Notes under the pieces: model-generated
Database searches by the model: none
Seen by the model: the letters and a program-made list of their open reading frames with translations, nothing else
Told to the model about the DNA's origin: nothing
Shown here: in pieces, positions 23,025 to 32,937 of the stretch
Layout of the letters: each line of letters opens with the position of its first letter
Numbering within the stretch: the stretch's first letter is position 1
Origin: Gracilaria gracilis
Lineage: Eukaryota; Rhodophyta; Florideophyceae; Gracilariales; Gracilariaceae
NCBI GenBank assembly: GCA_030374805.1
Contig: JARGSG010000224.1
Location: forward strand, 620,001 to 684,000
Direction of reading: 5' to 3'
DNA: 64,000 bases
Position numbers and translations under genes: made by a program

Positions 23025-24221
23025 ATGATTTCTACCGCGGTCGTTTTCGCGCTGTTCACGTTGCTAAAACTGTCCGTTCAATCGGTCGCCACAAAATGTC
23101 CGTCGACACTCAGTCTCGCTGTTGGAAGCTATACCAATCATGCATGGTTCCTAGAATCAAAGGGCGAAGGAGTATACATCGTCGATTACGAAAACGACAA
23201 GTTGAGTGTGTCTCAAGTGTTGAATACTTCCATTACAAATGAAAACCCGTCGTATGTGACGGTGCAAAAACCATTTCTCTATGTCGCGAACGAGAACTTC
23301 AGCCCTGTCTTCCGATATAACGGATCTGTAACAAGGATCTTTTTGTCGAAAGACAGACAAGCAGTGTCATCAAAGTTCGCAAATGCGACGGGCTTCTTCA
23401 CGACGTATGTAGCTGTGCATCCGCGGAATAGGAACCTTGTACTGGGCGCTAATTTCCTCAGCTCTTTTGACACTTACATCAGTGATGGAGATGATTTCAG
23501 GCGAGCAGACTCGTTCATTGTACCAGATGAACTTGCTTCGGAAATTGTTACGAACATGACATTGGGTCCAATGTTCCGTCAACCACATCCACATATCGTG
23601 CTTCCATACAGAAGAGGTGTAGTGGTCTGCGATGCAGGGTCGAATCTTGTGTGGTACTTCCGATTGAACCGGCGCACCGGGAAAGTGGCATTAATTAACA
23701 GGGTGGCATTCCGAACTACAGATGGACCACGGCATGCCGTGCAACATACCAGGTCAAATACGCTCTACATTTTGAACGAGGTTTCTGTATCGCTTGCAGT
23801 GCTTAAGCCATCGAAAGATGGACTTGCTCTGAAGTACATGATAGATGTACTCGACGACAAACCGGAGGAAGTAACTCTTGCGGCCATTCGTACTACAAAA
23901 GATGGCCGATTCCTGTATGTTTCGGTGAGATATCCAGGCACGACTGATGGAGCGATTGTGGGTTACAGGCTTAACCGTCGTACTGGTGATATTATTCGTA
24001 AGATTGGGATGTGGAGTACGTTTGGAGTGCACCCAAGGGACTTCAACCTGATAGAGAGAGCAAGATTTGAGGGCCGATGTGTTAGCTTTGTCGCGGCAGT
24101 TCATCGAGATTCTGATAGTCTTGTTCTTATTGAGAGAGATAGAAGATCGGGAATGTTGAAGCTGCACCCGGCCATGACGCTCAATGTGTCGACGCCCACT
24201 TCGGTGGTTCCGATGTGGTGA
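23025..24221 (+). CDS. Secreted lactonase-family beta-propeller protein
   Basis: 398 residues from the ATG at 23025. A signal peptide (MISTAVVFALFTLLKLSVQS) predicts export. The rest fits the seven-bladed propeller family that includes bacterial 6-phosphogluconolactonase (Pgl/YbhE) and fungal cis,cis-muconate cyclases: LAVGSYTNHAW at the first blade, HPHIVLPYRRGVVVCDAGSN, TTDGPRHAVQH and LYILNEVSVSLAVL, with NRRTGKVALI and NRRTGDIIRKI as repeated blade turns. The HPH and GPRH motifs carry the family's conserved His/Arg. Because it is predicted to be secreted, a cytosolic pentose-phosphate role is unlikely, and the substrate is open. Confidence 0.85.
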   Translation: MISTAVVFALFTLLKLSVQSVATKCPSTLSLAVGSYTNHAWFLESKGEGVYIVDYENDKLSVSQVLNTSITNENPSYVTVQKPFLYVANENFSPVFRYNGSVTRIFLSKDRQAVSSKFANATGFFTTYVAVHPRNRNLVLGANFLSSFDTYISDGDDFRRADSFIVPDELASEIVTNMTLGPMFRQPHPHIVLPYRRGVVVCDAGSNLVWYFRLNRRTGKVALINRVAFRTTDGPRHAVQHTRSNTLYILNEVSVSLAVLKPSKDGLALKYMIDVLDDKPEEVTLAAIRTTKDGRFLYVSVRYPGTTDGAIVGYRLNRRTGDIIRKIGMWSTFGVHPRDFNLIERARFEGRCVSFVAAVHRDSDSLVLIERDRRSGMLKLHPAMTLNVSTPTSVVPMW

Positions 24222-24446
24222 TATCCATGCTCGATTCAGACTTGTGTTCGAAGCAAAAGAGGTGGATGTAAATTCAACGTTGCAAATGCCGTGGCCATTG
24301 AAACGTCCGTTGGCAACTGCAACTTCTTGGGTTGATTTTGCAAAGAAGCAAGTGAGCATGGCTCCCCAATCTCTGGCGGACAGGTTGATCTGCTGAGCCC
24401 AACCTGCCCCCGATAATAAAAATCGTCTTCTTCTCACCATGCTATC

Positions 24447-26470
24447 ATGGTCTCTAACAAAGCCGCGGCCGTAAAATCCGTCCTCAACATACATCCTTCG
24501 GTCCGCGACGCCCTCTCGCGCGGAGAAGCCGTCATCGCCCTCGAGTCAACGATCCTCGCCCACGGCCTGCCTCGCCCTGACAATGAGAGAGCCGCCTTTC
24601 ATTTCCACTCCGTCGCACGAGCAAATGGCGCCACGCCAGCAACCGTCGCCGTTTTAAACGGTGTTCCTCATATTGGTTTGTCCGACGAGCAAGTCATTTT
24701 TCTCTGTCGTTCTCGGAATGTGCGTAAGTTGAGTATAAGGGACATTCCGATCGCACTTGCTCTCAAACAAGATGGAGCCACAACAGTCGCGGCTACCATG
24801 TTTCTCTCCGCTCTTGCTGGTATCCGCGTGTTTGCCACCGGAGGTATTGGAGGTGTTCATAGAGGCGTGCCGCATCCCATGGATATTTCGGCGGATATCC
24901 CAGCATTAGCGTCTATACCACAGCTTGTTGTGTCGGCGGGCGTCAAATCCATCCTCGATGTTCGTAATACGCTCGAATTGCTGGAGACTGCTTCTGTGCC
25001 AACCCTCGTATTGCGTTCCAAAACGTTCCCAGCTTTCTTGCATCGGTCATCCTCGGAGAGCGCTCCTGTGTCTCTTCAGTCAGAGCGCGATGTCGCCAAC
25101 GTGTTTTCCAGTTCTGCAGCGCTTGGGCTAAGGTCTGGCATGTTATTGGCTGTGCCTATCCCAGTCCAGTACGATTCTGATGCACAACGCATTCGAAACG
25201 CTGAACAGTGCGCCTTGGACGAGCTTTCCCAACAGAAGCTCGCTCCAAACCAGGTCACGCCGTTTCTTCTGAAGAGGGTTGCTGAGCTCACCGATGGTGT
25301 GTCGGTAAGAGCAAACGTCGCGCTGGCGGAAAACAATGTTGCTGTTGCGGCACGTGTGGCAGTCCATTTGTCCCAGATAGAGAGAGTACCTGCGCTCGCT
25401 TCTCAGAACAAGAATGAGCGAGCGCATGTACTTGTGGTTGGTGGCACCGCTCTTGATGTGCATTGTGATCCTGGTTCTGTTCTGCTGCCACATACTTCGA
25501 ATATTGGAGTTGTTCGCGTTTGTGCTGGTGGGGTTGGTCGAAATATTGCCCATGCTGCTGCTACTCATGGTAACGCAAATGTTACTTTTGTTTCGTGCGT
25601 TGGAGATGATGCTGCAGCAGATACTTTACTACGATTTATGAAAGAGGCGCATATGGATACCAGATATGTCCGACGGTATGCTGGAAAACGGTCTGGCGTA
25701 GTTTGCGTTGTCCATGATCATCGTGGTGATCTTTCGGTATGTTTATATCTCTTTGAAATCTATCTTAGAGTATTGAGGCATGTGGTCTTGCTGTGCACTA
25801 ACTTAACAATCTTGAGGTTTCCGCACGTTTTTGGTAGGTTGCGATAGCCGATCTGACCGATATGTTTGGAAATGAGCATGAGGAGGGCGTTCCACTCGCA
25901 GAAGATGCACGTCAAGATATTACGTTGGCGTTGAGAACAGCTCGTATTGCTTTGCTCGACGCTAATTTTAGTCTTTCTCAACTACGTCAGGTTGTATTGC
26001 AATGTGAAGATGCTGGCGTTCCGGTTTGGTATGAACCGACAAGTCTTCACAAATGCACGCGAATCGTACGAGCAAACGCGCTTCATGCTGTAAAGTATAT
26101 ATCTCCAAATGAGGCGGAGCTTCGTACGATGGCACGCAAACTAGGATGTGATGGTGGGCTCGATGAATGTGCCGCGTCCCTGTTAAGTGCGTGCAATGAA
26201 GAAGCTTCTATAATGTGTACTCGAGGAGAGCACGGTGTACGTCGCTACTCTTTTGTAGACGGTGACCTACTGATCGATGATTTCGCTGCAGTTGCTGTTG
26301 ATGGTGGACTGATAAACACTACAGGTGCCGGGGATTGCTTCGCCGGTGTTTGTGTTGCTGCGTTGGCGGCTGGAGATAGTGAAGACGATGCGATTAGAAA
26401 GGGTATAGAAGCAGCTGCCATGAGTTGTAAGAGTGAACGTGCAGTCCCACATACGTCAGCAAAGTTGTAA
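24447..26470 (+). CDS. Pseudouridine-5'-phosphate glycosidase / PfkB pseudouridine kinase fusion (two exons)
   Basis: Exons 24447-25736 and 25838-26470 give 640 residues. The N-terminal 305 or so residues are the PsuG/indigoidine-synthase-A fold: ALESTILAHGLPRPDN, ATVAVLNGVPHIGLS, FATGGIGGVHRG, DISADIPAL and VVSAGVKSILD. From about 335 the C-terminal half is a PfkB sugar kinase: VVGGTALDVHCDPG, CAGGVGRNIAHA, SPNEAEL and NTTGAGDCFAG with the catalytic Asp. Together they phosphorylate pseudouridine and split pseudouridine 5'-phosphate into uracil and ribose 5-phosphate, allowing salvage of this RNA-derived nucleoside. The protein ends S-A-K-L; AKL is a type 1 peroxisomal signal. In Arabidopsis the two activities are separate proteins located in peroxisomes. 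Confidence 0.95.
25737..25837 (+). other. Spliceosomal intron (101 nt) in pseudouridine catabolism gene
   Basis: The donor is GTATGT after the codons G-D-L-S, a CACTAAC branch candidate lies at 25796-25802, and the acceptor TTGGTAG ends at 25837. It is phase 0 and restores the PfkB strand V-A-I-A-D. Read-through would add a short unrelated tail and stop. Confidence 0.9.
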
Positions 26471-27079
26471 TTGCTTGTCTTACATGAGCTGTTATCAGTA
26501 ACTTTGCGGGCTCTGTAACAGAGAATGAAGTAACCTGCAACAAGCCGTTCGCTGTCTGATGAGAAGGATGTGATTTTGTGCGACCACCTTAGCAGCAAAT
26601 ACCTCGCCCTTGCGGAACGACTAGGAAACACAGTTGGCATTCTTTCAAGTTCCGAAGGGAGAGAAACTCTTTTAAATTGCACCAAGCGTTTCTATCCTCA
26701 AACAACTTCCGAATACGAGCTCGTCAATATTCCGCGACGAAGCTTAAAATGGCGGTCCCGTGGTACATCCTACTGAAATTTCAAGCAGACTCTTGAAATC
26801 ACTCTTGGTCGTGCCTCCCAGAGTCTTCTGCGCTCAAAAAAGTCAACCTGAGGTTGGAGGGGGCCCCAGCTGCTTGTGGCGAACATTAGAGTGCGAAAGT
26901 GTCTTTTCGCTCAATTCCAGGTATTGCAAACGTAAGCCACAAAGAGGATAAAACGATTCAATGCAAAAGCTTGTTTATCTTCTTTCTCACTCTCACACAC
27001 TCTCTTCTCGTACAAGTCCCCCTTCTACATTTCTCTTAGTGTCCTTGCTTCCCCCTCCTCCTTGCTGAACGTTTAATGT

Positions 27080-27212
27080 TCCTTCTTCTTCATCTTCATC
27101 TCCTTCTTCGTTTTCTTCTTCCTAATTATGGACAGGAGTTCTTTATCACTAGACTGCAGTAAAGCTTCTATACAAACCTTTCTCTTTTAAGAAAGGCCAA
27201 GAATATTGTTCG
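27080..27212 (-). mobile_element. 5'-truncated LINE end, copy D
   Basis: On the minus strand the terminal coding motif reads T-I-F-L-A-F-L-K-R-E-R-F-V-stop. A short 3' untranslated stretch follows, then a long GAA/GAAGA-rich tail at about 27080-27125. It matches the other LINE ends in motif order but is diverged in the untranslated part. Confidence 0.6.
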
Positions 27213-27666
27213 TCATTGTTCCAGCCGAAGAACTCCCTCGAAAGGCTCCAAGAGAAAGACAGAGAGAAACGAATGTTTCATTTTGCTCCGCAAGACTTGT
27301 CAAAATGGGGAATAAAGTCCTCCGTCCTGTGTTTGGGTCCACTTAAATCCTCACATTGGATTGGACAACTATACGGTTTATCTTGTCTGCTTCTTTCTTC
27401 TCTTCTATGGGTGATGCGGACCTCACCTTGTTCCTTGTATTTATTTCATCCCGTTTTTTGGCTATTATCTTGTACTCTTTGAGTTCAACGTTTGGTTTTC
27501 CATTGACATGTTCTCCATAATAGTTGAGTTCCGAGGTTTTATTTTTGCAGGATTACCACGCTTCTTTAGTAGGTTTCCAGAAAAGAGGATGAGGTGCAAT
27601 TAAAGAGAGTTGTTAAAAACGACGTAGACCACTATGTCCGAAAATGTCCAAGTATAACGTTATGTC

Positions 27667-27790
27667 TTCTTCTTCTTCTTCTTTAATTGGATAATGTGTT
27701 CAAATACCTAACAAAACGGAGATCTATCTTACAGATATTTCTCCCTCTTCAGAAAGGCCAGAATCATATATATATACGATTGTACCTCTT
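27667..27790 (-). mobile_element. 5'-truncated LINE end, subfamily B copy 2
   Basis: The minus strand encodes M-I-L-A-F-L-K-R-E-K-Y-L-stop. The following ATCTGTAAGATAGATCTC and TTAGGTATTTGAACACATTA segments match the 18140-18478 copy, and the end is (GAA)n at 27667-27682. The coding frame may continue upstream to about 27956, but the residues there are not informative. Confidence 0.68.
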
Positions 27791-28971
27791 TCCTCTTCAT
27801 GGACGTCAAGGAAACCGTATTGTGGATAAAAAAAATTCCGGAATGAAGGCCTTCTTTCTTAGTCAGAGAAGGTCTTTCTGAACAGAAAAGCTTTGCGCTA
27901 CTAACGAATTCATAAAGGAGAGAGAGATCCGCATTTTCTTGAACTGTACTTCGCATCCACCTCGAAACACATATTTCATGAGGTAAACTGGTTGTTGTCG
28001 TGGATAAGACTTGATTAAATCCGAAACTGATCTAATTTCAATACCAACCTATAAGAAGTCCGAATTAGAAGGAATCGGGTGATCCCTCTCAGTCGTCAGA
28101 AGCATCCACGCCAGAGCATCGTCTTACTGTACGTCAAAAACCTATGTCCTGATATTAGTAGTAATAAGTTGAATATCTACCACAAGAGGCACGACCCATG
28201 TTCATTTGGTTGGCGATGATAGGATCATGCGGAAACAGTTTTGTTACACGTGCAATGTTAAATGTATTGAGCCTTTGAGCAGGGGTTGGTTACGGTTACG
28301 GGCACTTGGAACGATTTTCAATGTGCACTGATTGTAATCAGTGTTACTGTAGTTACAAGGGTAGTTATCCTTGTACGGTATGAAGCCACCGATTTGGCAT
28401 GGGCATCATGCACCCTAGAAGAAGATTGCCAGTACAAAAACTGCTCTCGATTCGAGAGTCTCGAATAGTTTCTATCTTGGACGTTGATATATGATGCAAG
28501 ATGAAGCAGTCTAATCCTTCTCTTTCTTGCAGACTGTTTTTGGCCACACGATTTGAAGCAGAGTTCAAAGAAATGCCGTATATTTGCACGTGAAAGAAGC
28601 GGAAGTCGTTACGAAAAGCAGTACCGTTGGTAACCTACAGGCATTTGAGAAGCAAGCAGTTGGCGAGGGCATGTTCGTGTTCCTCGGCTTTTGAAGCACT
28701 GACGAGATGTGTGTGGAAGATGCCCAAGCTGCTGACGACATCACAACACCTGGGAGCAACACCTGGAACAAATCCGAGGGATCATATACGTGTCATACGA
28801 AAAGTGGGCCAACACGCGCCGTGCGCCAGTGCTGTACAGACGCGTAGGCAAGCGCCAATCATCGTTCACCATTTCCGCCCACGAACCCAACAAGGCGCTC
28901 CCCAAGTCACCAACTCCCGCTCCCAAGCGAGTGCCACCGACACCACCCACCGCTCGACTCTTCGTCACACC

Positions 28972-31104
28972 ATGGGAAAGAAGCGGCCTGTGTTCGAGTT
29001 CTACGGACTCTCCGGATTCCAAGGGGATTCATCTTCATCCTCTTCGTCACCGACAACCTACTATACCCCATACTCTCGCCACCACTCGCACCGTAAACGT
29101 CCTCACCACCGTCACAAGTCACGCCGCCGCTATAGCAGGAGGAAACACTTCGCGGCTGATCAGCGCCATCGTCGCGACAAGGCCCAGCGTCGTCTCGAGG
29201 AAGATGCGAACTATCTTGCCGCAAAGGCGCGCCGGGAAGAGGAACAGCGTACCAGTCGTAGAGAATCTGTACTGGGTGGTGTCGCTATAGATGACATCTC
29301 AGGACAACACTCGTCCCGAAATAAGGAATACTTTCAACGTGTTAAAGAGCAGGCAGCATCTGGTGGTTTTGCGGGTGATGAGTATCTGCATGATCCTGTG
29401 CCGCCTCCTCCAAATGCTTCTCAGGCCCCATATTCATATCCACAGCCACCATTAAGTCCAGCAGTCCAGCAGGAGGGCTCTCAGAACGGTCGAATCCGTC
29501 GACCACATAACGAACGTTCAAGACCGTCTGAACAACGGGATGGTGAGAATGAAGCTGATGGGGAGGAACCCGTCGAGCAACAAGATGAAGCAGAAGAGGA
29601 TGACGGAGATGATTTTCTAGCTGGAGGTCGTGGCTTTCTCAAAAAGTTTGCGAAGAACCATATAATTGACGCTGTTACTACAAACAAACCGAAGAAGAAG
29701 AGAAAGCTTTTGGCGACCGCTGGCACCATTCTCGGAGCGGCAGCTCTAGCGTTTGCAGGTAAGAAAATATGGGACAAACGAAAGGAACAACAGAAAGAAG
29801 AAGAGGAAGAAGAAGATGAAGAAGCCGTTGAAATGTATGGTGCCACTGGGCCCTTTGATTCCGAAGGGATTTATCTTGGGCCGAACCCATTGAATCTCGT
29901 TCCACCACCTACCAAGTTCAGCGTCAAAGTTCCTCAGAATGAAGCTTTTATCGTTGAACGAGGTGGCAGGTTTCATCGCAAATTGAATGCCGGAAGTAAC
30001 ACCCTTATTCCTTGCATGGACCACATTGCCTTTCGGTATTCGCTGAAGGAGGCTAGCATGCCCATTTCTTGGCAGCAGTGTTTCACTCGTGACAACGTCC
30101 CAATTCGTGTGAACGCTCTGCTGTTTGTTCGGGTCGATGATCCGGTATCTGCCTCATATGAAATTGATAACGCTTATCATGCAATCATAATGCTTGTACA
30201 AAGCTCTATCAAGAGAGAGTTTAACAAGTTAACGGTTGAGCAAGCATATACCGATCATTATCCTTTGGATCATGTTATCAAGGATATTATTAACACAGCT
30301 TCAAGGGCGTGGGGTGTTCGTTGCACTCGCTTTGAAATCAAACAAGTGGAGTTGCCAGAAGAACTTAGAATGTCCCTTGAAAACGCTGCCGCAGCAGATC
30401 GACAACGTCGAGAAGAAGTTCGGGCGGCTGAAGCACAATGTGAAATCATGGTCAATCGCGCAGAAGCCGAGATGCAATTGCAAATGCGACGTTCGCAAGC
30501 CCAACAAGTTGACATGGTCAATCAAGCAATTGGCGAAGCTCACGCCATATCCGAACGCAGCGAAGCCATTGCAAACGCGATGCGAGACCTCGCAGAGGCT
30601 GTAAGCGGACCGGACGGGGAGAAGGCGATGCAGATGCGTATTGCAGAACAATACTTGCAGGCATACGGTCAAATCGCCAGTGGAGGTGCGAATCCACCCC
30701 CAGGACCCGACCCGCGCCAGGTAGCATCCACAATGAACGATGCGATTGGGCTTTTGAACACTCTAGGCCAACCCAACTCAGCCACACACAACCCATATGT
30801 CATTCCTCAGACAAATCCGTTTGAGAATGCACCAGGAATACAACCACCGTCGAGTGGCGGTGCAATGGGTGGTACGATGGTAGCGGGCGCTCCTGATATG
30901 CCTACTACTCCAATTCACGGACATATGCAGGAATTTGCACCACGACTGCCGTCAGGTGTTGTGACACCGGACATGTCGCAGACTACTTCGCAACAGGGTG
31001 CGGGGTCTTCTTCGCAAGCAGCGAATGCTGTTACCGCTTACCCGCAGCCTAGACTGGGAAAGAGAGGAACCCCGAAAATCCCCAAACTGAAACCAAGGCC
31101 ATGA
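28972..31104 (+). CDS. SPFH (stomatin/paraslipin-like) protein
   Basis: 710 residues from the ATG at 28972 (MGKKRPVFEF). The N-terminal third is charged and His/Arg/Ser-rich. A hydrophobic segment at about residues 245-263 (LLATAGTILGAAALAFAG) follows KPKKKRK and is itself followed by a Glu-rich run. The SPFH domain spans about 315-480 (VPQNEAFIVERGGRFHRKL, MPISWQQCFTRDNVPIRVNA, SSIKREFNKLTVEQAY, WGVRCTRFEIKQVELPEEL). A coiled-coil rich in Ala/Glu/Gln comes next, and a Pro/Gly-rich tail ends PKIPKLKPRP. SPFH proteins oligomerise on membranes and organise microdomains. The core is closest to the stomatin-like protein 2/paraslipin group (mitochondrial or plastid), but the long N-terminal extension is not typical. 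The frame upstream to 28627 is rejected because it lacks a well-placed ATG. Confidence 0.9.
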   Translation: MGKKRPVFEFYGLSGFQGDSSSSSSSPTTYYTPYSRHHSHRKRPHHRHKSRRRYSRRKHFAADQRHRRDKAQRRLEEDANYLAAKARREEEQRTSRRESVLGGVAIDDISGQHSSRNKEYFQRVKEQAASGGFAGDEYLHDPVPPPPNASQAPYSYPQPPLSPAVQQEGSQNGRIRRPHNERSRPSEQRDGENEADGEEPVEQQDEAEEDDGDDFLAGGRGFLKKFAKNHIIDAVTTNKPKKKRKLLATAGTILGAAALAFAGKKIWDKRKEQQKEEEEEEDEEAVEMYGATGPFDSEGIYLGPNPLNLVPPPTKFSVKVPQNEAFIVERGGRFHRKLNAGSNTLIPCMDHIAFRYSLKEASMPISWQQCFTRDNVPIRVNALLFVRVDDPVSASYEIDNAYHAIIMLVQSSIKREFNKLTVEQAYTDHYPLDHVIKDIINTASRAWGVRCTRFEIKQVELPEELRMSLENAAAADRQRREEVRAAEAQCEIMVNRAEAEMQLQMRRSQAQQVDMVNQAIGEAHAISERSEAIANAMRDLAEAVSGPDGEKAMQMRIAEQYLQAYGQIASGGANPPPGPDPRQVASTMNDAIGLLNTLGQPNSATHNPYVIPQTNPFENAPGIQPPSSGGAMGGTMVAGAPDMPTTPIHGHMQEFAPRLPSGVVTPDMSQTTSQQGAGSSSQAANAVTAYPQPRLGKRGTPKIPKLKPRP

Positions 31105-31394
31105 CGAATAAGAGGCTGTTTCTATTGTATTTGCCATTGGTAGTGAATGGAAGCGAACTGATGCAAGGCTGATTTCAGACTACCCTGTACGTGGGATGTG
31201 CATTATAGGCTCGCACCGTAGTAGTACATTGTGAATCTACACTACAATGTTCGTTGATAAACAAGATGCCTACGCATTTTTCTTCTTCTGCTGCTTCTTT
31301 CCGTTTCTACCGTCGTATATATCTTACTGTAACATTCTATGAAGGTTTGGTGTTGAACGGCAGCAATTAGAATGTTTACGGTTTGCAGGTGGTG

Positions 31395-32264
31395 CTATGC
31401 TTGGAAGTCTTCAAGGATATTTGTCCACCGGGAGCGTGCGCGTGCTGTTCCGTTCGCTGCCCATTCAATACCATGAATCAAATGGCGTTGAAAGTACTGA
31501 AAAGTGGAATGGGTGTAGTTGTACACTTGAACAGGATGTCCAAGAGTGGTGACCCAGATTCTAGACTGTGCCGGATAGTGATGTCGAACCCAGCTCACCG
31601 GATGCCAGTCGCCGTGCTTGCCTCCTTGATATGAAGATTCATTGACAGCAAGAAGGACATGTTTGTCATTCAAAACGGGCGGCGGTTCGTCAAAATTGTA
31701 GAACTCATCGGTGGTTGACCAGAGTTTGGGCAAAAACGAGGTGGTTGGGTGCAGCGTATCGGTTGTGTTCATTAGAACAGTCTGTACAGCGGGATGGTCC
31801 ACCATGGAGGCTCCCAGCAAGGTGAAAAAAAACGGCCAGTGTTTGTTGGTATCGACTGCGCTGTGGACGGCCACAACAGCGCCGCCAGTAGTGACATAGT
31901 TTTGAAATAGTTGTTGTTGGGGTTGGTCGAAGATGGGTCCAAGAGTTAGTAGGAAAATGATGACGTTGAAGTGGTCAAGTAAGGATGGCTTCTCAACAAA
32001 GTATGATAGGTCGGGCTGAAATACAAGAGTCCAGTTTCGAAGAGGAGCATGGTGCTGAAGAAAGCGGATTGCATGCGTTTGAGAGTGGTGATGATAGCCA
32101 ATAGTGTGGGTGAGAACAAGCGCAACGGGACGAGCGGTTTGGGAGTGTTGAGGAACAAAAGAAGTTTGTTGTTGTGGCTCGGTAGCGGGAGAAGACAACT
32201 GACAGACAGTTAAGCTGATGCATGTGCAGAGCAAAAGAAGACACGATGCGGAAGCGAAGCGCAT
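31395..32264 (-). CDS. Secreted ThuA-like (trehalose-utilisation/GATase-fold) protein
   Basis: 289 residues from the ATG at 32264, where MRFASASCLLLLCTCISLTV is a clear signal peptide; an upstream in-frame extension to 32504 would bury it. The body matches the ThuA domain, a class I glutamine-amidotransferase-like fold: ALVLTHTIGYHH, the strand VIIFLLTLGPIF, the turn GGAVVAVHSAVDT, LWSTTDEFYNF, and VSWVRHHYPAQSRIWVTTLG near the end, followed by FQRHLIHGIEWAANG. Family members are linked to sugar metabolism, but the reaction is not settled. The predicted secretion suggests action on extracellular or wall carbohydrate, which is an inference. Confidence 0.85.
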   Translation of the reverse strand: MRFASASCLLLLCTCISLTVCQLSSPATEPQQQTSFVPQHSQTARPVALVLTHTIGYHHHSQTHAIRFLQHHAPLRNWTLVFQPDLSYFVEKPSLLDHFNVIIFLLTLGPIFDQPQQQLFQNYVTTGGAVVAVHSAVDTNKHWPFFFTLLGASMVDHPAVQTVLMNTTDTLHPTTSFLPKLWSTTDEFYNFDEPPPVLNDKHVLLAVNESSYQGGKHGDWHPVSWVRHHYPAQSRIWVTTLGHPVQVYNYTHSTFQYFQRHLIHGIEWAANGTARARSRWTNILEDFQA

Positions 32265-32540
32265 GTCGACGTTGACGTAAGGGCGCTTGCTATGAGAAGC
32301 AGCCGCACGCGAAGCTGAAAGCAAAGCGACGTACTGCGACGCATGTTGAAGGAGGAGGCCGCGTGTCTCATGGTCGAAAAAGAGGCAGGGCAAGGCGCAA
32401 GCCGCCCTACAGGCGAACGCAGCGCGGCCAGCAACGGCGCTGCGTGATGACGATCTCCAAACCTTCACCTGATGTGCATGGCACGCCCGCGGGGCCCGCG
32501 CCAAACTGCGGTAGCATCATCATGCTGATGAGAGCATAGA

Positions 32541-32655
32541 TGGCCCGTTAGAGTGTTGGCCTTTCTGGTGAGAGAGCGTTTCTTTGAACAGAAACGTTCT
32601 GCACCAAGCCATAATTGAGCTAGTGCACTCATAAACAGAGAGAGAGAGAGAGAGC
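32541..32655 (+). mobile_element. 5'-truncated LINE end, subfamily C copy 1
   Basis: The plus strand encodes W-P-V-R-V-L-A-F-L-V-R-E-R-F. An untranslated stretch follows that matches 43123-43240 (CAGAAACG and TAATTGAGCTAG versus TAATTAAGCTAG), then a (GA)n tail at 32635-32654. This is the only copy in the window on the plus strand. Confidence 0.68.
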
Positions 32656-32937
32656 ATAGAAAGATACGCGCTCCAGGCGCTCCGGCGCGGCGTTGCGCAA
32701 GGCAACGGCGCGCGTGCAGCAGCAGCCGTGTCCGCGCTGGCGCGCACGCGTAATTTGTTGTTTTTTAACGTTGATCCGAAGCGAAACACAACTCGCGGTA
32801 CAGTTGGTACCAACGGTAGAGCTACGTGTAGCTACAAAAAAAAGTGGCGGGCACCCCCGACTCCGCACTTGACCGCCGCCGCCTGCGGTCGGCCCCTCAC
32901 CATCCGCCCGCCGCCACCGCGCACGCACGCCAACACC

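Larger units (their letters stand above)
26471..28971. other. Gene-poor stretch with LINE ends
   Basis: About 2.5 kb without a recognisable gene, apart from the two LINE ends listed separately. A GTACCGTTGGTAACC word at 28621-28635 recurs exactly (inverted) at 61716-61730. The right end is the upstream region of the SPFH gene. Confidence 0.5.
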
